From Lumnitzera littorea (Eukaryota; Streptophyta; Magnoliopsida; Myrtales; Combretaceae): a stretch of 64,000 bases of DNA. The notes beneath the pieces were generated by a model. It had not been told where the DNA came from. It did no database searches and saw only the letters and a list, made by a program, of their open reading frames with translations. The position numbers and the translations under genes are program-made. This document shows, piece by piece, positions 47,116-59,476 of this stretch; positions within the stretch are counted from its first letter, which is position 1; every line of letters begins with the position of its first letter. The stretch is from contig JAMXBB010000009.1 in assembly GCA_024138015.1 (NCBI GenBank), forward strand, positions 12,898,445 through 12,962,444, in the 5' to 3' direction.

Positions 47116-48177
47116 TCTCATGGTATATTGATACTGAATTTTATAATTTTATAATCTCATAACTTACAAGTCAAATATCCTATAACTACAACCATATAAT
47201 TGTTGTAATCTCGTAACTTATAATAAAATGTTACAATATGTGGATATATACTATTAACGAGTCAAAAAATTTACGTTTCAATACCAAATGACATGTGGTT
47301 TGCAAGTTATGACCATTTTAAGTCTTACTTCGTTTCGCCTGTTAGAAACATGTATTGGATCTCATTTTTAATTCAAGTATGTCTTACAAGATATTGCATG
47401 CAAAGTTATGCATTATAGATATTATTGGTGTATAAATAGTTTTTTAATCTTTTTCAAAATAATTTATTAATTAATAAAAGTTAGAAATTATTATTTTTTT
47501 ACAAATTAATATGTGATCAAATATTACATTATATCAAAATTAAAGTATAGACACTAAAATGCAATCAAAAATAAAACACAAACACTAAAATGTAAATATT
47601 GTATCAGTCATTAATTTTCCCTTGATCAAGATATTAAAATGAAATAGAATCGAAGAAAGACGTACTAAATTGCAAAAAATAAAAATTTAGCTATTGAATT
47701 ACTAAAAATAGTAATATAGAGTATAGACACTTCTTATACCTTTATCCCATTATTTTTCTTTTATAAAGGAGAGTCAAGTAAGCAATCAACCTAACTACAT
47801 TCCCAAGATTTATTTGGGTAGGTATTCCACATCTTATATTGTTAGGAAGTAGGACATAGACATAGATTTGGATAGATAATCAAATAGGTAAGGAACCCAT
47901 TGAGACAAATTTAATGCTAAGAACTTAGTTTAAAGTTTTAGAAGTTATGTTAATATTTCAAGAAACTTTTTTTCTTAAGCTAAGTTTATCACTAGTTCCT
48001 TGGCATTTTTTCCAAGGTAAGGAACCATGTTGGCATTCCTTATGCAATAAACATGGTTCCTTCTTTTAACAAAGTTCATCTGACATGGAACTAAAAAGGG
48101 GCACTTTTTCATTTTTTTTTGTTCTTCAATTGGTTAAAGTGTGTTTTAGACCAAAAAAAATGTTAAAAAAAAGGAGG

Positions 48178-48475
48178 AAAATTGCAAATAACCGTCCGAA
48201 ACTTTGATTTAGGTGCAAATGTATCCCCTATGTTTTTAAATGTTGCAAATCAATTATTTTTTAGTTAAAAAAAAAAAAGAACTAAGTTTAAAGTTTAAAT
48301 AGTGTTATAACATATTTTGATAAGTTTAAAAGGTATTTTTGCACCAAGATTAGAGTTTAGGTGGGAAGGTGTTATTTTCCAATTTATCAAAGTTAAAGGG
48401 GCTATTTGCCACATCTAAAAGTTTATTGAGTATATCCATACCAAGGTCAAAGTGTAGAGGGTTTATTCGCATTTA
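48178..48475. mobile_element. Small palindromic MITE-like element
   Basis: The left part (GGAAAATTGCAAATAACCG, GAAACTTTGATTTAGG) and right part read on the other strand (TTAAATGCGAATAAACCC, ACACTTTGACCTTGG) are similar. A second inner pair also matches (GCAAATGTATCCCCTA against GGCAAATAGCCCCTTTAAC). Length about 300 bp, non-coding. Confidence 0.45.
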
Positions 48476-48865
48476 AAAAAAAAATGTTACAAGACTTTTG
48501 CAAAGACTTAAGGAAGATTGCTTCTTACAATGTTAATGTAGCACCTAGAGACTCAAAACGCGTCCTTTGCATTAGACATGGTATTATGGATTTCTCTATT
48601 TTGCCAATAAGATTTTTATAAAAGTTCCTTAAAATTTTTTAATATTCTGTAGGTCCTAATAGCACATTTTAACCAATCAAAAGAAAAACTAAATAAATAA
48701 ATAAAAGAAAAGAGAAGAGAAAGTATCTTTACATATTACTCTAAGAAACTGCTACTTGGAAATTGTATTAAGGTTCCAACATTAAAGTGAGGGGTCAATG
48801 CTTGCCATGGTTCCATGAGAAGGAACCGACATCAAATATACTCAAGGGTATCATTCAATCATCAC

Positions 48866-48999
48866 TCAAAGAGCACTATTTGATGCTAACAACTCACGAT
48901 GCTTGGTTTTAGATAAGCTTTTCTAAAGAGAAAGGATCAAAGAGCACTATTTGTTGTTAACAATTCACAATGCTTGGTTTCAAATAAGCTTTTCTAAAG
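48866..48999. repeat. 63 bp direct duplication
   Basis: 48866-48928 and 48937-48999 both run from TCAAAGAGCACTATTTG to AAGCTTTTCTAAAG, with a few substitutions and an 8 bp gap between units. Confidence 0.92.
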
Positions 49000-50338
49000 G
49001 GATTTCTATCAAACAAAAGCCATCTTTTGCAATTGTTTCCTTTCCTATTTGGTCTATTAAGATTAATTGAAACAACAAAAGTTTCAAGGAAAGAGAGGAA
49101 ATCTTAGCATGTTATACTTGATCAGGTATAAAGCCCATAAGTCTTGAGTTTACAACAGGAAGAACAAGCAGCCATATGCTGATGATGTTATAAATTTTGT
49201 ATTAAATATTAGAGATTATAAACACTCAAAGGCACATGGAGAACATTGTCCTTAAGAGTCATACACATCCTACACTATGTTTGCTAAGTATAAGTGCAAA
49301 CTCTCCCAAGATAAAATCAAGTGAGTATCAAGAACAAGGAACAAAGTAGCAATCCTTGTTTTTGATGACTACACAAGTTTAAAGAACTTTGGAAGAAAAT
49401 TTGCGATTGTTTGTTGACATGTTTTTAATGATAAATTATGAAAAAATAATGAAAAATTTGTGCAAAAATGTATGTAAAATATCAATATATATTTAAACAT
49501 CTAATCATCTAATTCCTAGCATTATGATTGAGATTACTTAGTTTTTTTAATCATTAGATTATGTTTAGATCAGTCAAAAACTGATCTTAATTGTCTATTA
49601 CAAAGTCATGTTACTTTTGGAAGATGATACAGTGTACTTATTAAGTAAGAGCATAATCAAATGTAAAGAGTTACATTAGTACAATAGACATAACTAAGTG
49701 ACATGGTCATGTCTACTAATTATGTCACTTTCTAGTCATGAGCTTCATACACTCCCTTGACATGACCAACTAACATGTTCATGTCGTTGGTAATATAACT
49801 TTCTGCTTACTCCTACTCTTATATATTATGAAGTCTAACTTAAATATGACCATATAATAATCTTGCACATTATTTGTCCTTATATAAACATTTCTTCATA
49901 TCTAAATGACATAAAATTCTTCAACTTAACAACTTACATAATCATAAATCTATATAATAAGATGTTAGGTGGCTCATTTACTTGAACCTATACATTGTGT
50001 TACAATCAAAGAAACCACATAGTTTTCTATTGTTCTTACAAATCAAGTGGATTTTCCAACAATGCTATTATGGTCATGCACTCATCCTGACTTGTTAAAT
50101 ATTTACAAGAGATACACTAATCAACTCTTGCTTGGAAGTAGCACCATTTCAATATTTAACTAAGTGGAATATATTTGACACTAATTTGAATTTCCAATAT
50201 AAAATTGATCCATTAAAAGAAATTTCAATATTTTATCTTCTAAATTACAAATTCGCAATTCATTGTAACTTATTATTATCCCTTAAACTTCTATAATGAT
50301 GGTCTACTAATACGAAGTAAGGTTCCCACTACAATAAA

Positions 50339-50662
50339 CTATTTGGCTTTTAAACCTATTTTAGCAGACATCTCCTTAACTTGCTCTTTCGACAATGCTT
50401 TTGTCAATGGATCTACTAAATTACACTTGCTCTTAACATATGTTATGGTTGTAATCTCATTCTCAATCAATGCTCTAATATACTTATGTCTTAGTTTACA
50501 TGTCTTGACTTTTCATTATAAATTTTACTAGAGGCACGTGATATAGTTAATTAATTATTACAAAAGATTGAAATGACTGACATTGGTTGTGGCTACAACT
50601 CTATTTCTGATAACAAGTTTCTAAGTTATTTCGCTTCTTTTTCAGATGAAGCTAAAGCAAGG
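50339..50662 (-). pseudogene. Ty1-copia RNase H C-terminal fragment
   Basis: The minus strand reads ALASSEKEAK then LRNLLSEIEL, later SKIYNEKSRHV, ENEITTITYVKSKCNLVDPL and TKALSKEQVKEM, ending KIGLKAK and a stop at 50339. These are the hallmark segments of plant copia RNase H: the EAEWLRNLL-like helix, the NxKSRHI-like motif, and NLADxLTKxL. RNase H degrades the RNA strand during reverse transcription. Stops and small frame breaks interrupt the first half. Nothing recognisable as copia RT or integrase remains on the upstream (right) side, so this is an isolated tail. Confidence 0.82.
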
Positions 50663-50747
50663 AAGTTAATATGTATTTTTGCTTGTAACTAGGTTTAATG
50701 TTTTATATTTTGTTTTTATTTTTATCTTTGTTTATTATAATAAATAA

Positions 50748-50777
50748 AAGAAGAAGAAGAAGAAGAAGAAGAAGAAA
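50748..50777. repeat. AAG microsatellite
   Basis: About nine AAG/GAA triplets. Confidence 0.92.
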
Positions 50778-51647
50778 GGAAGGATTGGACCAGGCCGTAA
50801 ACCTAGTTTGTAGGGTTTGGAAACAAGGCCTAAGGCCCTAAATCATTTGGCTATAAGGGGATGTACACGACGTGCCCATTTTTTGTTTTTTCTACAGTGC
50901 ACATGGGTAAGCATAGCACATATGCAACACGTGACTGCGTGCCTATGTCTCCTCTATCCTCACCCAATTCCTAGTACACTTTCCATAAAACAGCTTAGTG
51001 GCTTACGTTTAAGGGCCATTATCATGTTATTTCCATACAATTAATCAATGGAATCCTGTATTAGGCATGGCCTAACTTTAATTTCATCCCAAATCACATC
51101 CACATCCATCTTCCTATAAGATTGAAATCAAATTAAAAATTGAAAAAAAGTGATTTCGTAGGTCGAAGTTCATCAATGCAAATCACCAATTTAATTTGAT
51201 TTTCAAAACTTTTCGAGCTTAATTTGTGTTGAAATAATATAAATGAGAGTTTCTGGAGAAAGATCAAAAGACCATCATCATCCCTTACTCGAAAATCAAG
51301 CTTTCTTGAACTTTCTCTCTCTTTAAGCCTAGCATCTTTCTCTCTCTATGAATTCTCACTCCTTAACCATTGTTGAAGAAGAACAACCACCCATGATGTG
51401 TTGCAACTCACTCCAATACCCACTTGCCTAAGCAAACCCTCTCTCTCTAACCACCTTTGACCTTAGCTCAAACCACGATTACCACCCTTCCTTATGTAAA
51501 TCCAACACCGCGGCTAACTTCTCCATCCCTTAAAACCTAGAACCATACCCCATTTGAACTCCCAGTAACCCCCCACCATAGCTACCTAATACCCAATCGC
51601 CGCCACCCCAACTTCAAAAAACCACCTAGGTAAGCTCCATTCACCGA
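50778..51647. other. C+T-rich spacer, possibly degraded Tat LTR
   Basis: Contains CTCTCTCT tracts and CACCC/CCACC-rich words near 51300-51630, as in the middle of the Tat LTRs of this window, but no terminal motifs. No gene recognised. Confidence 0.4.
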
Positions 51648-54037
51648 TGTAGACACCTAATTTTTGCCCTTCCATAGTTTTAATTTTTATTTTTTACAAA
51701 AATGGTCCTAATTCAAAGATAACAAAAAAATTAATAAAAAATAATAATAATAAAAATTAACAAATAATGAAAATACCAAAAAAAAATAAGAAAAGGAAAA
51801 ATCATAAAAATTTCGTAGATTTTTAGGAAGTAATTTATATTAGGAATAATTAGTTTTAGTTTTAGTTTAGTTAAAAATTTTAGTTTGGGGAATCGGATAG
51901 TTTAAATATAATTTAATTGTAATGAATGTCGAGGCACAGGCTAACGGCCTAACGGATAAGTAACAGAGTATTTGTGGTGGATTTAGTTAGAGGTCATAGG
52001 TTTGAGTCTCAATAGGCACCTATATCTTTATTTTTCTAACTTTATAGAAGCGAGACGAAAATCAGTTTTATATCTAATTAAATCATATGAGTTTAGTTGA
52101 ATCAAATTTGAATAAAATTTGAATCTAGTTAAATCAGATACGATAAGATATGATAAGATTTGATTTGGACTCTATAAAAGGAAAAATAAAGATAGGAGGA
52201 AAGGAGGCTACTTCACCCACCATCCCTACCGCAATTGAACCCAACAAAAACAGAAACAGCAAACGCCCATTCCCAAAAACAGCAACCACCGACCCTCCCT
52301 CATCTTTTCCAAACATCGGCCTGAGCACCCACATTACTATCTTCATCTTCCCTGGCGATCCACTATAAAAATTCCCACGAACAGCATCAACTTTTCTCTC
52401 ACACCCCAACACAGAGCCCCACGCAACCACACATCTTCAAGTTAACCCACAACACAACGACTCCACCGCGACCAGCTACAATCACCACAGAAACAGTAGT
52501 GTACTTCGTCACACATTTGCAACACCAATCACCCACGATTGCTGCCACAAGCCTGCTGTCTAGCAACCAAGCTTCTCTCTCTTCGATAAAACGCACGCCT
52601 ACTGTCCAACTACGACCCAACAACAGCCTAATCCGCACACACTGTTTTCATCTTTCATCCATCCATTGTTCATTGTCGACGTTATCAGTAACCATAGCAA
52701 CAGAGCAAGCAAATGTGATCCTGCACCAGATTCTGCTGCAAATCTTCGACCCTTTTCTCCAACACCCATTGTGTGACCACCAACGGGATTGAACGAGCAA
52801 CACATACCATCCACCTTCATCATCCTTACTCCACGCATCCATGTCGCGAACAACCCACTGTTGCAAACTCATATGCTCTACGTGGCCACAATTCACGACT
52901 CACATACAGTCCACATCCAATCCCCATGCACTACTTCATCGATCAGTAGCTCCGTGCAACAGTCCATCCATGCACATCTCCTCCATGGACAGTGTCACGC
53001 CCCGAAGCGGCAGAGTCGTAACAGCCCCGCCGTGTAAACCACCCTAAGATAGAAGTCGGCCTCACAACCGCTATCCTAGACCTGATCTACACAAGGCATC
53101 CACAACTAACCCGCTTTGAAGTAGACAATTTGTAATTTAAATAAATCGTTTACCTATAAAAGTGAGGAATTATATATATATGTTATCATTCAATCATTCA
53201 ATAATTGCAGTTAAAGTTTACAACATTTCTCTATAGTATATTCCCTAGTTATTACATCACTCAGAAATGAAAAATAATTCTAAAATAAAAACTTAGACCT
53301 TAAAATATGTGTTTATTCTTCAATGTTTTTCCTCACTCCCCAGGATCCAGCAGTTGCTAGCTTCGGAGTAATTGGTTGCCGCTTCTTAGCCAGCACCTGC
53401 ACGATGTCTATAGGGATGTGAGCAACCACAGCTCAGTAAGTTAGGACGGAGGACTTAAGACTATACCATACACACAACAAGGTTTTCAATCATTTATTAG
53501 TTGCAATGCATGTGCAAGCAAATGCCATCGCACGACGTTATCCGGCCCGTCGTGAGATTAGAGAAATTGCGCCCGCTCTAATCCGGGTTGAGGAGTTACC
53601 GTTAATGCAACAGCTCACGACCAAACCCAGGCTTGTGTAATGGAGACCTTGCTCCTCCCGCGACTACCTTCGAACCACTGTCTTCATCCCCGCCGCGACC
53701 TCCTCTCCTGTCACTTAGTTCGACTGAGGATGAAGAAGGGACCATTTTGCAATCCTGCGCTATCCCTTCCGAAGGGGTCGGTATTTGGCCGGAGAGTCCT
53801 AAATCCCCTAACGGGTTGCCATGCATGTTCGATTATGATTACTGGTCGTATATTTGATTAAGTCCAATTTAGGGTGATCAATCATTACATACAATTCATA
53901 CAATATGTGCTAAAGCAGCAAACAAAATCATAGCATCACCCATAATCAAGCACATGCACGCATTCAACTATCTAACAAGCACAACCAAGCATAATCTTAA
54001 GCCTCCAAAATACAGCATCATATTAATCCCAACTTAC

Positions 54038-54095
54038 CTCGACTCCTCGCTCGCTCACTCGAGGTCCGATCTGCTCAGGCCATCGCCGATTATCC
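54038..54095 (-). other. Exon-like 58 nt segment in LTR
   Basis: On the minus strand it is preceded by GTGTTATAG, starts GGATAATCGGCGATGGC, ends GAGTCGAG and is followed by GTAAGT. Confidence 0.5.
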
Positions 54096-55508
54096 CTATA
54101 ACACGAACGTGGTTTCAGCATTTCATATAATTGTTATAGGTTCGTTTTATCCGAGAATGCTTATTGTTAGGTTTTGTTTACGGTTTAATATGCCTAATTA
54201 TCTAGGTATTAAGTCTTTTATAATTATTCTAGGTTTAGGTTTAGGTTTGGGTTCGGTCTCGGTTTCCGCATCAATTTCTAAATTAGGTTTTGGTTCGATT
54301 TTTAAGTAGCGTTTTATATTCCAACCCTACAAATTAGTTTCAACCCATAATGTGAAATTAATCACATTATTTCCCGATAACCTAAATACCATCATTACCC
54401 TTTGTCAGTGTTTATTTTACTCGGTACACTTAAATCCATATCAGTGTACCGAATTCACTCCTAATGTGACAAATTTTTACATTTTTCATATAATTCCATA
54501 AATTCAAGTTTCCTATCAGATTTATTGTGCATTTTTATTATTCTCAAAATATCAATTTTTATTATAATATTTTCTATTTATTATATTTTCAATAATTACA
54601 CATTATGCATTATTGCATATTATGCACATAATGCATTTCTAATATTTCTATTACCCTAATTACCATCTCTAAACACCGATTATTATTTCAAAATGTCTAA
54701 ATCCATCCTAAATCAGATTTTACTCCAAATTTCCCTAATTTACAAAATTAACTATTTATTTCCTATTACTCATTTATTACATAATTAACCTAATAATTAC
54801 ATCTAACACCCTAAATGCTATAAGTATCATACTCCATCAGATCTTAACATCCTAAAACATGTAATTATTCACTAAATCAGAAATTAATCATTTAATTACA
54901 TAATTAACCCTAAATTACCCATTTTATGCCTCTTTTTAGAGCCTAAAAATTATCTAAAAATTTCGAAAATTAATTTTTGAAAAAGGGCTTCATAGCACTG
55001 TTCTATATCATCTGAGTAATCTACACAAAAATTTTGGGCTTGAAACTACACTCCTAAGGTCATTTATTTCTAAATCGAAATGTGCTCGGTTTTGCACGAT
55101 TTCTTAGGGGCCATATATTACGAGATATAATTTCATCAAAATAATATTTTTCCTACAAACTACATACAGAAATATCCCAGAATAACAAAATTCATAATTT
55201 TCTAATTATATTTACTATTTTTACAAAAATTTACAAGATTCGGGCTAGAAATCGGACTCACCGATTTGGGTGGCTCCGGCCACCGCGGGCCACCGTGGCC
55301 TTGTCGGCCGGCCTGGGCGCTGCCACCACCGTGTGGTGGTGGTGGCCGTCCACTTCCAGCTCCTCGTCTGGTGTGAGTTCCTTTTAAAACCCTTAACTGC
55401 ACAGTTTTTCTTATTTTTTTTTATTTTCTGGATTTTCTCTCGAATTTTCAACTCTCTCTAATTTTCTCTGATTTGTATCTGTCCAAATGTGCTCTGTAAT
55501 TTTTCCTA

Positions 55509-55517
55509 CTATTTATA
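55509..55517 (-). promoter_or_regulatory. LTR promoter TATA box
   Basis: TATAAATAG on the minus strand, at the same place as in the 21076-24137 copy. Confidence 0.65.
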
Positions 55518-57101
55518 GGGCTTTGTGGAATTTATTGTGCATTAAATGGGATAAGACAATTGCCTTATCCCTTGATTTTTGGCTTTTATGTTGTCTTAAT
55601 TTAATTGGCCGAATTTTTTCTTATTTTTCCCAGCTGCCACGACCCAATTCTGGATTATTCATGATTTTTCCTTAATTAATTATGAATTTTCTTTAAGCAT
55701 TTAGTATTATTTTAGCACATTTCGCGTATTTTAAGTAATTACGCGTATTTATACTTACATGTATATTCATATATAGTATAAATAAATATTCTTAAATATT
55801 ATTTTGGTCATTCTAAAATTTTTAGTATACATATAATCTGTCTCTAATAATTTATTAGTTATTATATTACACTTTTTGCCTTTTTGGTAATTAGCAGTTA
55901 TTATGCTTAAAATTTGAAAATTTTATAGTCTCCTATTTTACTACTTATTTTCTTAAATTTAAGTTTATGGGGTCATTTTTACTAATATTCTTCTCAATAG
56001 TTTATAATTTTGGTTTGATCGGATCTTTTAACCGATCGCCCTAAACCTTAGGTTCTAAGTTTAATCCTACGGTTACTTGGCTGAACTTTGGGGCTTACAG
56101 ACAGCAACTCCTGTTGGAGCTCACTCATTGCTCATACACAATAGTAGCATCCTTCAGTTCATCCACAATCCAACACTAAGTCAAAGCCTTCAACAATCAA
56201 CGAACGTACATCATCTCTCGTGCGGCCATGAATCCAAGCATTGCACTATAACTTTCCAACTTCAACAGTTCATGACTTCACTGCACAAGCGAATAGCATC
56301 AGGTTCGGTTCAATTATTATTATTATTAGTTATTTATTTATTTATATTGATAACATAATATATAAATAGATATAGATATATTAGCTTTGGAGATTTATTT
56401 ATCATGAAGTTAGTTTTTTTAGCATTTCTCATTTAGGAAATAATTTTTTAAAAAAAATTAATAAAAGATTTTTTTTTTTTAAAAAAAAGGGACTTTTAGA
56501 GAGCTTTATAAAAATAAATGAGTTTGAGAATTAGGATCCTTTATTTTTTATTTGAATAAATTGAATCAGTAACAATATAAACTCGATTGGTTTTCAAAAC
56601 TTAAAATAAACCAATACACTAATGTTTTCGAGAAAGAACTACGATCGTCTGATCCCGGCTAGCCGGTATGTAGGCACCTTCAGGGCGACGATAAAATATG
56701 TAGAAACTTAGGTTATTTTTTCTTTTGATTTTATTTATTTATTTTTAAATATTATAATTGGAAAAATAATCCTAATTTCAGTAAATATATTGTGGTACCC
56801 ATTAGGGTTTAATAGGTTAGCCCCCGAATTTGGAATCTTCTGGTTCTTCATTAAAATTGAAATCAAAGACCAGTAGTCAAATCATAATCAATCCACCCAA
56901 TTGGTTATGTTTTCTTTTTCTTTTTCTTTTTCTTTTCCCGACTTCGGTCGGGTGGTGACTCCAAAAATTATTTTCAATAAAAAACCGGAATTTCTCAATT
57001 TCTTTAGTTGAAAATTAATATTAAATAGGTTAGGGTTTAGTATTAATCGGAAATGGGGTATTCAATTTTAAATAGAAACCGAAAAATCAGGCTCGACAGT
57101 T

Positions 57102-57120
57102 TGGCGACTCTACTGGGGAC
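57102..57120 (+). promoter_or_regulatory. Primer-binding site of the Tat element
   Basis: TGGCGACTCTACTGGGGAC starts three bases after the LTR end. This is the form of primer site usual in Tat/Ogre elements, where an Arg tRNA is the reported primer; the tRNA assignment is from memory. Confidence 0.75.
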
Positions 57121-57733
57121 CGCTAGAGGGCTAGCCACTAGAAGTTGTCGAAAATAGGATTATTTTTTCGAAAAAAAAAATGAAATAATAAAAATAATGA
57201 AAAAATTAGGTATCTTATTTTAGGTATTTGTTTATTTTATTTATTTGTTTTTTTACTAACATTTTTTTAGTTGTGGCAGTTTATTTAAGGGGAAATTTTG
57301 GGGGGTTTTACTTTTATCTTTTTTTTTTTTTCTTTTCTACATTATAAATACATGGTAGACACGGTCAGAACTAAACCGTCTTAGGATCTTAGGAGGGGGG
57401 CCATTGTGTAAGCTTCGGATGTTGTGAGGTAACCACCTTCCGGGGTTGATCAGGCTACCCCACTCAAGTTCAGATGTAACTATAGAATCGTTGCTTTGAA
57501 AAAACGTAATGGTTGCAAAACTTGAGAACCTTTAGAACCCACCCTTTATCTTACATGAAAAATTTTTCAAAAATTCACAAGAATCTATGATGCGGCAAAC
57601 CTAAATTGATAAAGGCAGTTGTGAAGTTGTGATTGTGATTGTAATTGTAATCTTCCCTTGTAAATAATTTGTAATAATTTTTTTATGTAAAGTTTAGAAT
57701 ACATTGTAATTGTAATTTTAATTTTGATTAGTC
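57121..57733 (+). other. Untranslated leader of the Tat element
   Basis: A-, T- and G-rich sequence between the primer-binding site and the first ATG of ORF1. No coding signal. Confidence 0.6.
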
Positions 57734-59104
57734 ATGGCTAGACCAAGTCAAAGGCCTTTTGAAGACATTCATGTCCACCTACCGCATTGGCCACAGAAGC
57801 TGCTTCAAACGTGGTTTCGACTCTTCAGCCCAGATAAATAGGAGTTTATTAAGAATAAGATTGGGCACATCCTCTCTCTACAGAAGATCCCTATGAACAT
57901 CACTCTAGTGCGGGCCTTAGTCCACCTTTGAGAGCCCGAATCCACCAGTTTCTATATGGGCCTACATCAGCTAAGCCCAACTGTAGAAGAATACTCCCAA
58001 TTGTTGTGGGCTCCTACAATCACGGATGATATTTATGTCCTAGACTTGGAAGCTGCAGCACCAAAGATCTTCAGCAAGTTGCTGGGAATCAGAAAAACTG
58101 AAATAAATCAAGTTCTAAATCAAGGAAAGACCATTCGATTAGAGGATGTCATAGGTTGGTTTTCTACTAAATTGAAGCATAAAGAAAAACGTAAGGTTTT
58201 TTGTGCAAATTTAGAAACATGGCACCAGTACTGGGTCAATGCTTTTATACTGGTGGTCTTCAATACTGTCCCGTTCCCTGATGAAAGACGTCAAGTCCAT
58301 TTCAGAATTGCAAAACTCGTAACCCAATTCCTTGAAGGGAAATCGTATGTCCCGACCCTTTTGGCCGAGCAGATCTGGTCACTAAACCATCTCAAGAAAA
58401 AGAAACGAGGAGATCTGAAAACTAATATAGTCCTACTGGTGGTCTGGTTCATTAGCCACATGAGAAGTTACCAACTTGATTTTAATCGGGCTAAGTTTAC
58501 TCAACAATGTGATCTCATCAAATCTTTTGGAGAAAGAATCGAGCTGCTAAAAAATATAGCTAGCCGCTACTAGGTCCAATACTTTTAGAGTATAAAAGAG
58601 GAAGAGTTGTTGTTGACACCCAAGTGGCTTACAAGCAAGGAAATGATAAGAGGATGTAGAGACTTCAAAGCGGTTCCTCTGATCGGCTTCAACCTCTGCA
58701 CCGCATACGTTCTAGCCAATGGACTCATTGAAGACATGATCCCCAGACCATCATTAGAAGCTACCTCCCTGGACTTCCTTAACCCCGGTATGACGATGGT
58801 TGATAAAGTAACCAAGCTTTAGAGCATCCGAGCTCTTTGGTGTACGAGAAAGACCACCCCTACAACTAGAGGGATAACAGCCAGGAGACAGACAACCAAA
58901 GGATTTCTTTATCGCCAACTAAAAGGGCTGAAAGATATGGAAGACAATAAAAAGAAGAGGGAAGTTCAAGCTGAACCAGAAAGGATGAGTAAAAGAGAGC
59001 AGGAGTTGGAAAGCCATTGCAAGGAGTATCATCAAAAGATAAAGGCATTGGAAGCTCAACTGAAGAGGACCAAGGGCAAAGAAGAGCAAGCTCCAATGAT
59101 CTGA
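57734..59104 (+). pseudogene. Tat/Ogre ORF1 (protein of unknown function, upstream of gag)
   Basis: One frame of 457 codons from ATG 57734 (MARPSQRPFE) to TGA 59104, with internal stops at 57839, 57929, 58571, 58586 and 58820. The longest open part (57956-58573) begins MGLHQLSPTVEEYSQLL and includes a helical, Trp-rich core. The C-terminus is a charged coiled-coil-like region (KREVQAEPERMSKREQELES). The layout resembles the plant proteins annotated as DUF7745-like, which are found both as Ogre ORF1 and as free genes; I recall this rather than being able to test it. Function is unknown. It is a separate ORF, 372 bp before gag. Confidence 0.75.
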
Positions 59105-59476
59105 AAGAAGAGAAAGTTACAGGATAAGCCTACTAGCCACTAGGAGAGAAAATTTTAGATTTTAGGTTTTTTATGTTTTCATTAGAAGTCATTTTTTATG
59201 AACAGAATAAGAGGTGTAAAGCTTCGCAATTGCAAAAATTAATAAAAGTTAGTTAGGTTTTGCTACATCAAAGGTTCCCCCCAATTCTTGATTTTTCATT
59301 GCACTCGTGTGACATACATTTTATGTTTATACGATTAACCACCCTTTTTTAGGAAAATGTAATATGTACTAACCCTTGGTCAAGTTGTTCAATAAATGAT
59401 CAGGTAAAATTTCAAGATAACTCCCAAACATCAAGTCTTTCAGAGAAGTTCAATTAGAACCCGTTCCCAGACCAGG
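59105..59476 (+). other. Spacer between ORF1 and gag
   Basis: AT-rich spacer of the element with no open frame recognised. Confidence 0.6.

Larger units (their letters stand above)
43340..47650. mobile_element. Fold-back (long inverted repeat) element split by a solo LTR
   Basis: The arms 43370-43740 and about 47280-47640 are inverted copies. For example CATTTTAATATTTATACTTTAG and TATACTTTAATTTTGATGC (left) reappear on the opposite strand at 47530-47600 (TATCAAAATTAAAGTATAGAC). CATAACTTATAAATCAAGTG near 43691 matches the reverse of the right arm near 47300 (TTTGCAAGTTATGACC). Removing the LTR at 43782-47115 leaves an element of about 1 kb made almost wholly of one palindrome, with its centre near 47200. 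The outer ends and target duplication are not defined. It has no coding capacity and would fit a fold-back MITE or a MULE derivative. Confidence 0.65.
47651..50338. other. AT-rich spacer and copia 3' flank
   Basis: No gene recognised apart from the small repeats listed separately. The right part (about 49700-50338) is the minus-strand downstream flank of the copia RNase H fragment and may include its 3' untranslated region or LTR, but I cannot define an LTR. Confidence 0.5.
52993..56099 (-). mobile_element. Solo LTR with perfect target duplication, inside the Tat LTR
   Basis: On the minus strand it starts TGTAAGCCCCAAAGTTCAGCC and ends CGCTTCGGGGCGTGACA. The flanking five bases are GACAG on both sides (52988-52992 and 56100-56104), a perfect target-site duplication. 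Length 3107 bp. It has intact TG and CA ends and fewer changes in CG positions than the 21076-24137 copy, which suggests it is the younger of the two. It carries the TATA box, GC-rich island and exon-like segment in the same order. No internal region is present. Confidence 0.93.
51648..57098 (+). repeat. 5' LTR of the Tat element (interrupted)
   Basis: Starts TGTAGACACCTAATTTTTGCCC and ends AAAATCAGGCTCGACA. Without the nested solo LTR and its 5 bp duplication it is about 2340 bp, close to the other Tat LTRs here. The shared motif (GATCCCGGCTAGCCGGTATGTAGGCACC) lies near 56652-56679, with CTAGCCGG forming part of a small inverted repeat. Shared leader words GGCACAGGCTAACGG and AGGTCATAGGTTTGAGTC lie near 51935-52010. 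Several overlapping frames between 52134 and 53050 on both strands are not genes; they sit in C-rich LTR sequence. Confidence 0.9.

Noticed and set aside
52134..53047. Several overlapping frames of 70-98 codons on both strands
   Set aside because: C-rich LTR sequence has few stops in any frame; none resembles a protein, and the nested LTR cuts them.
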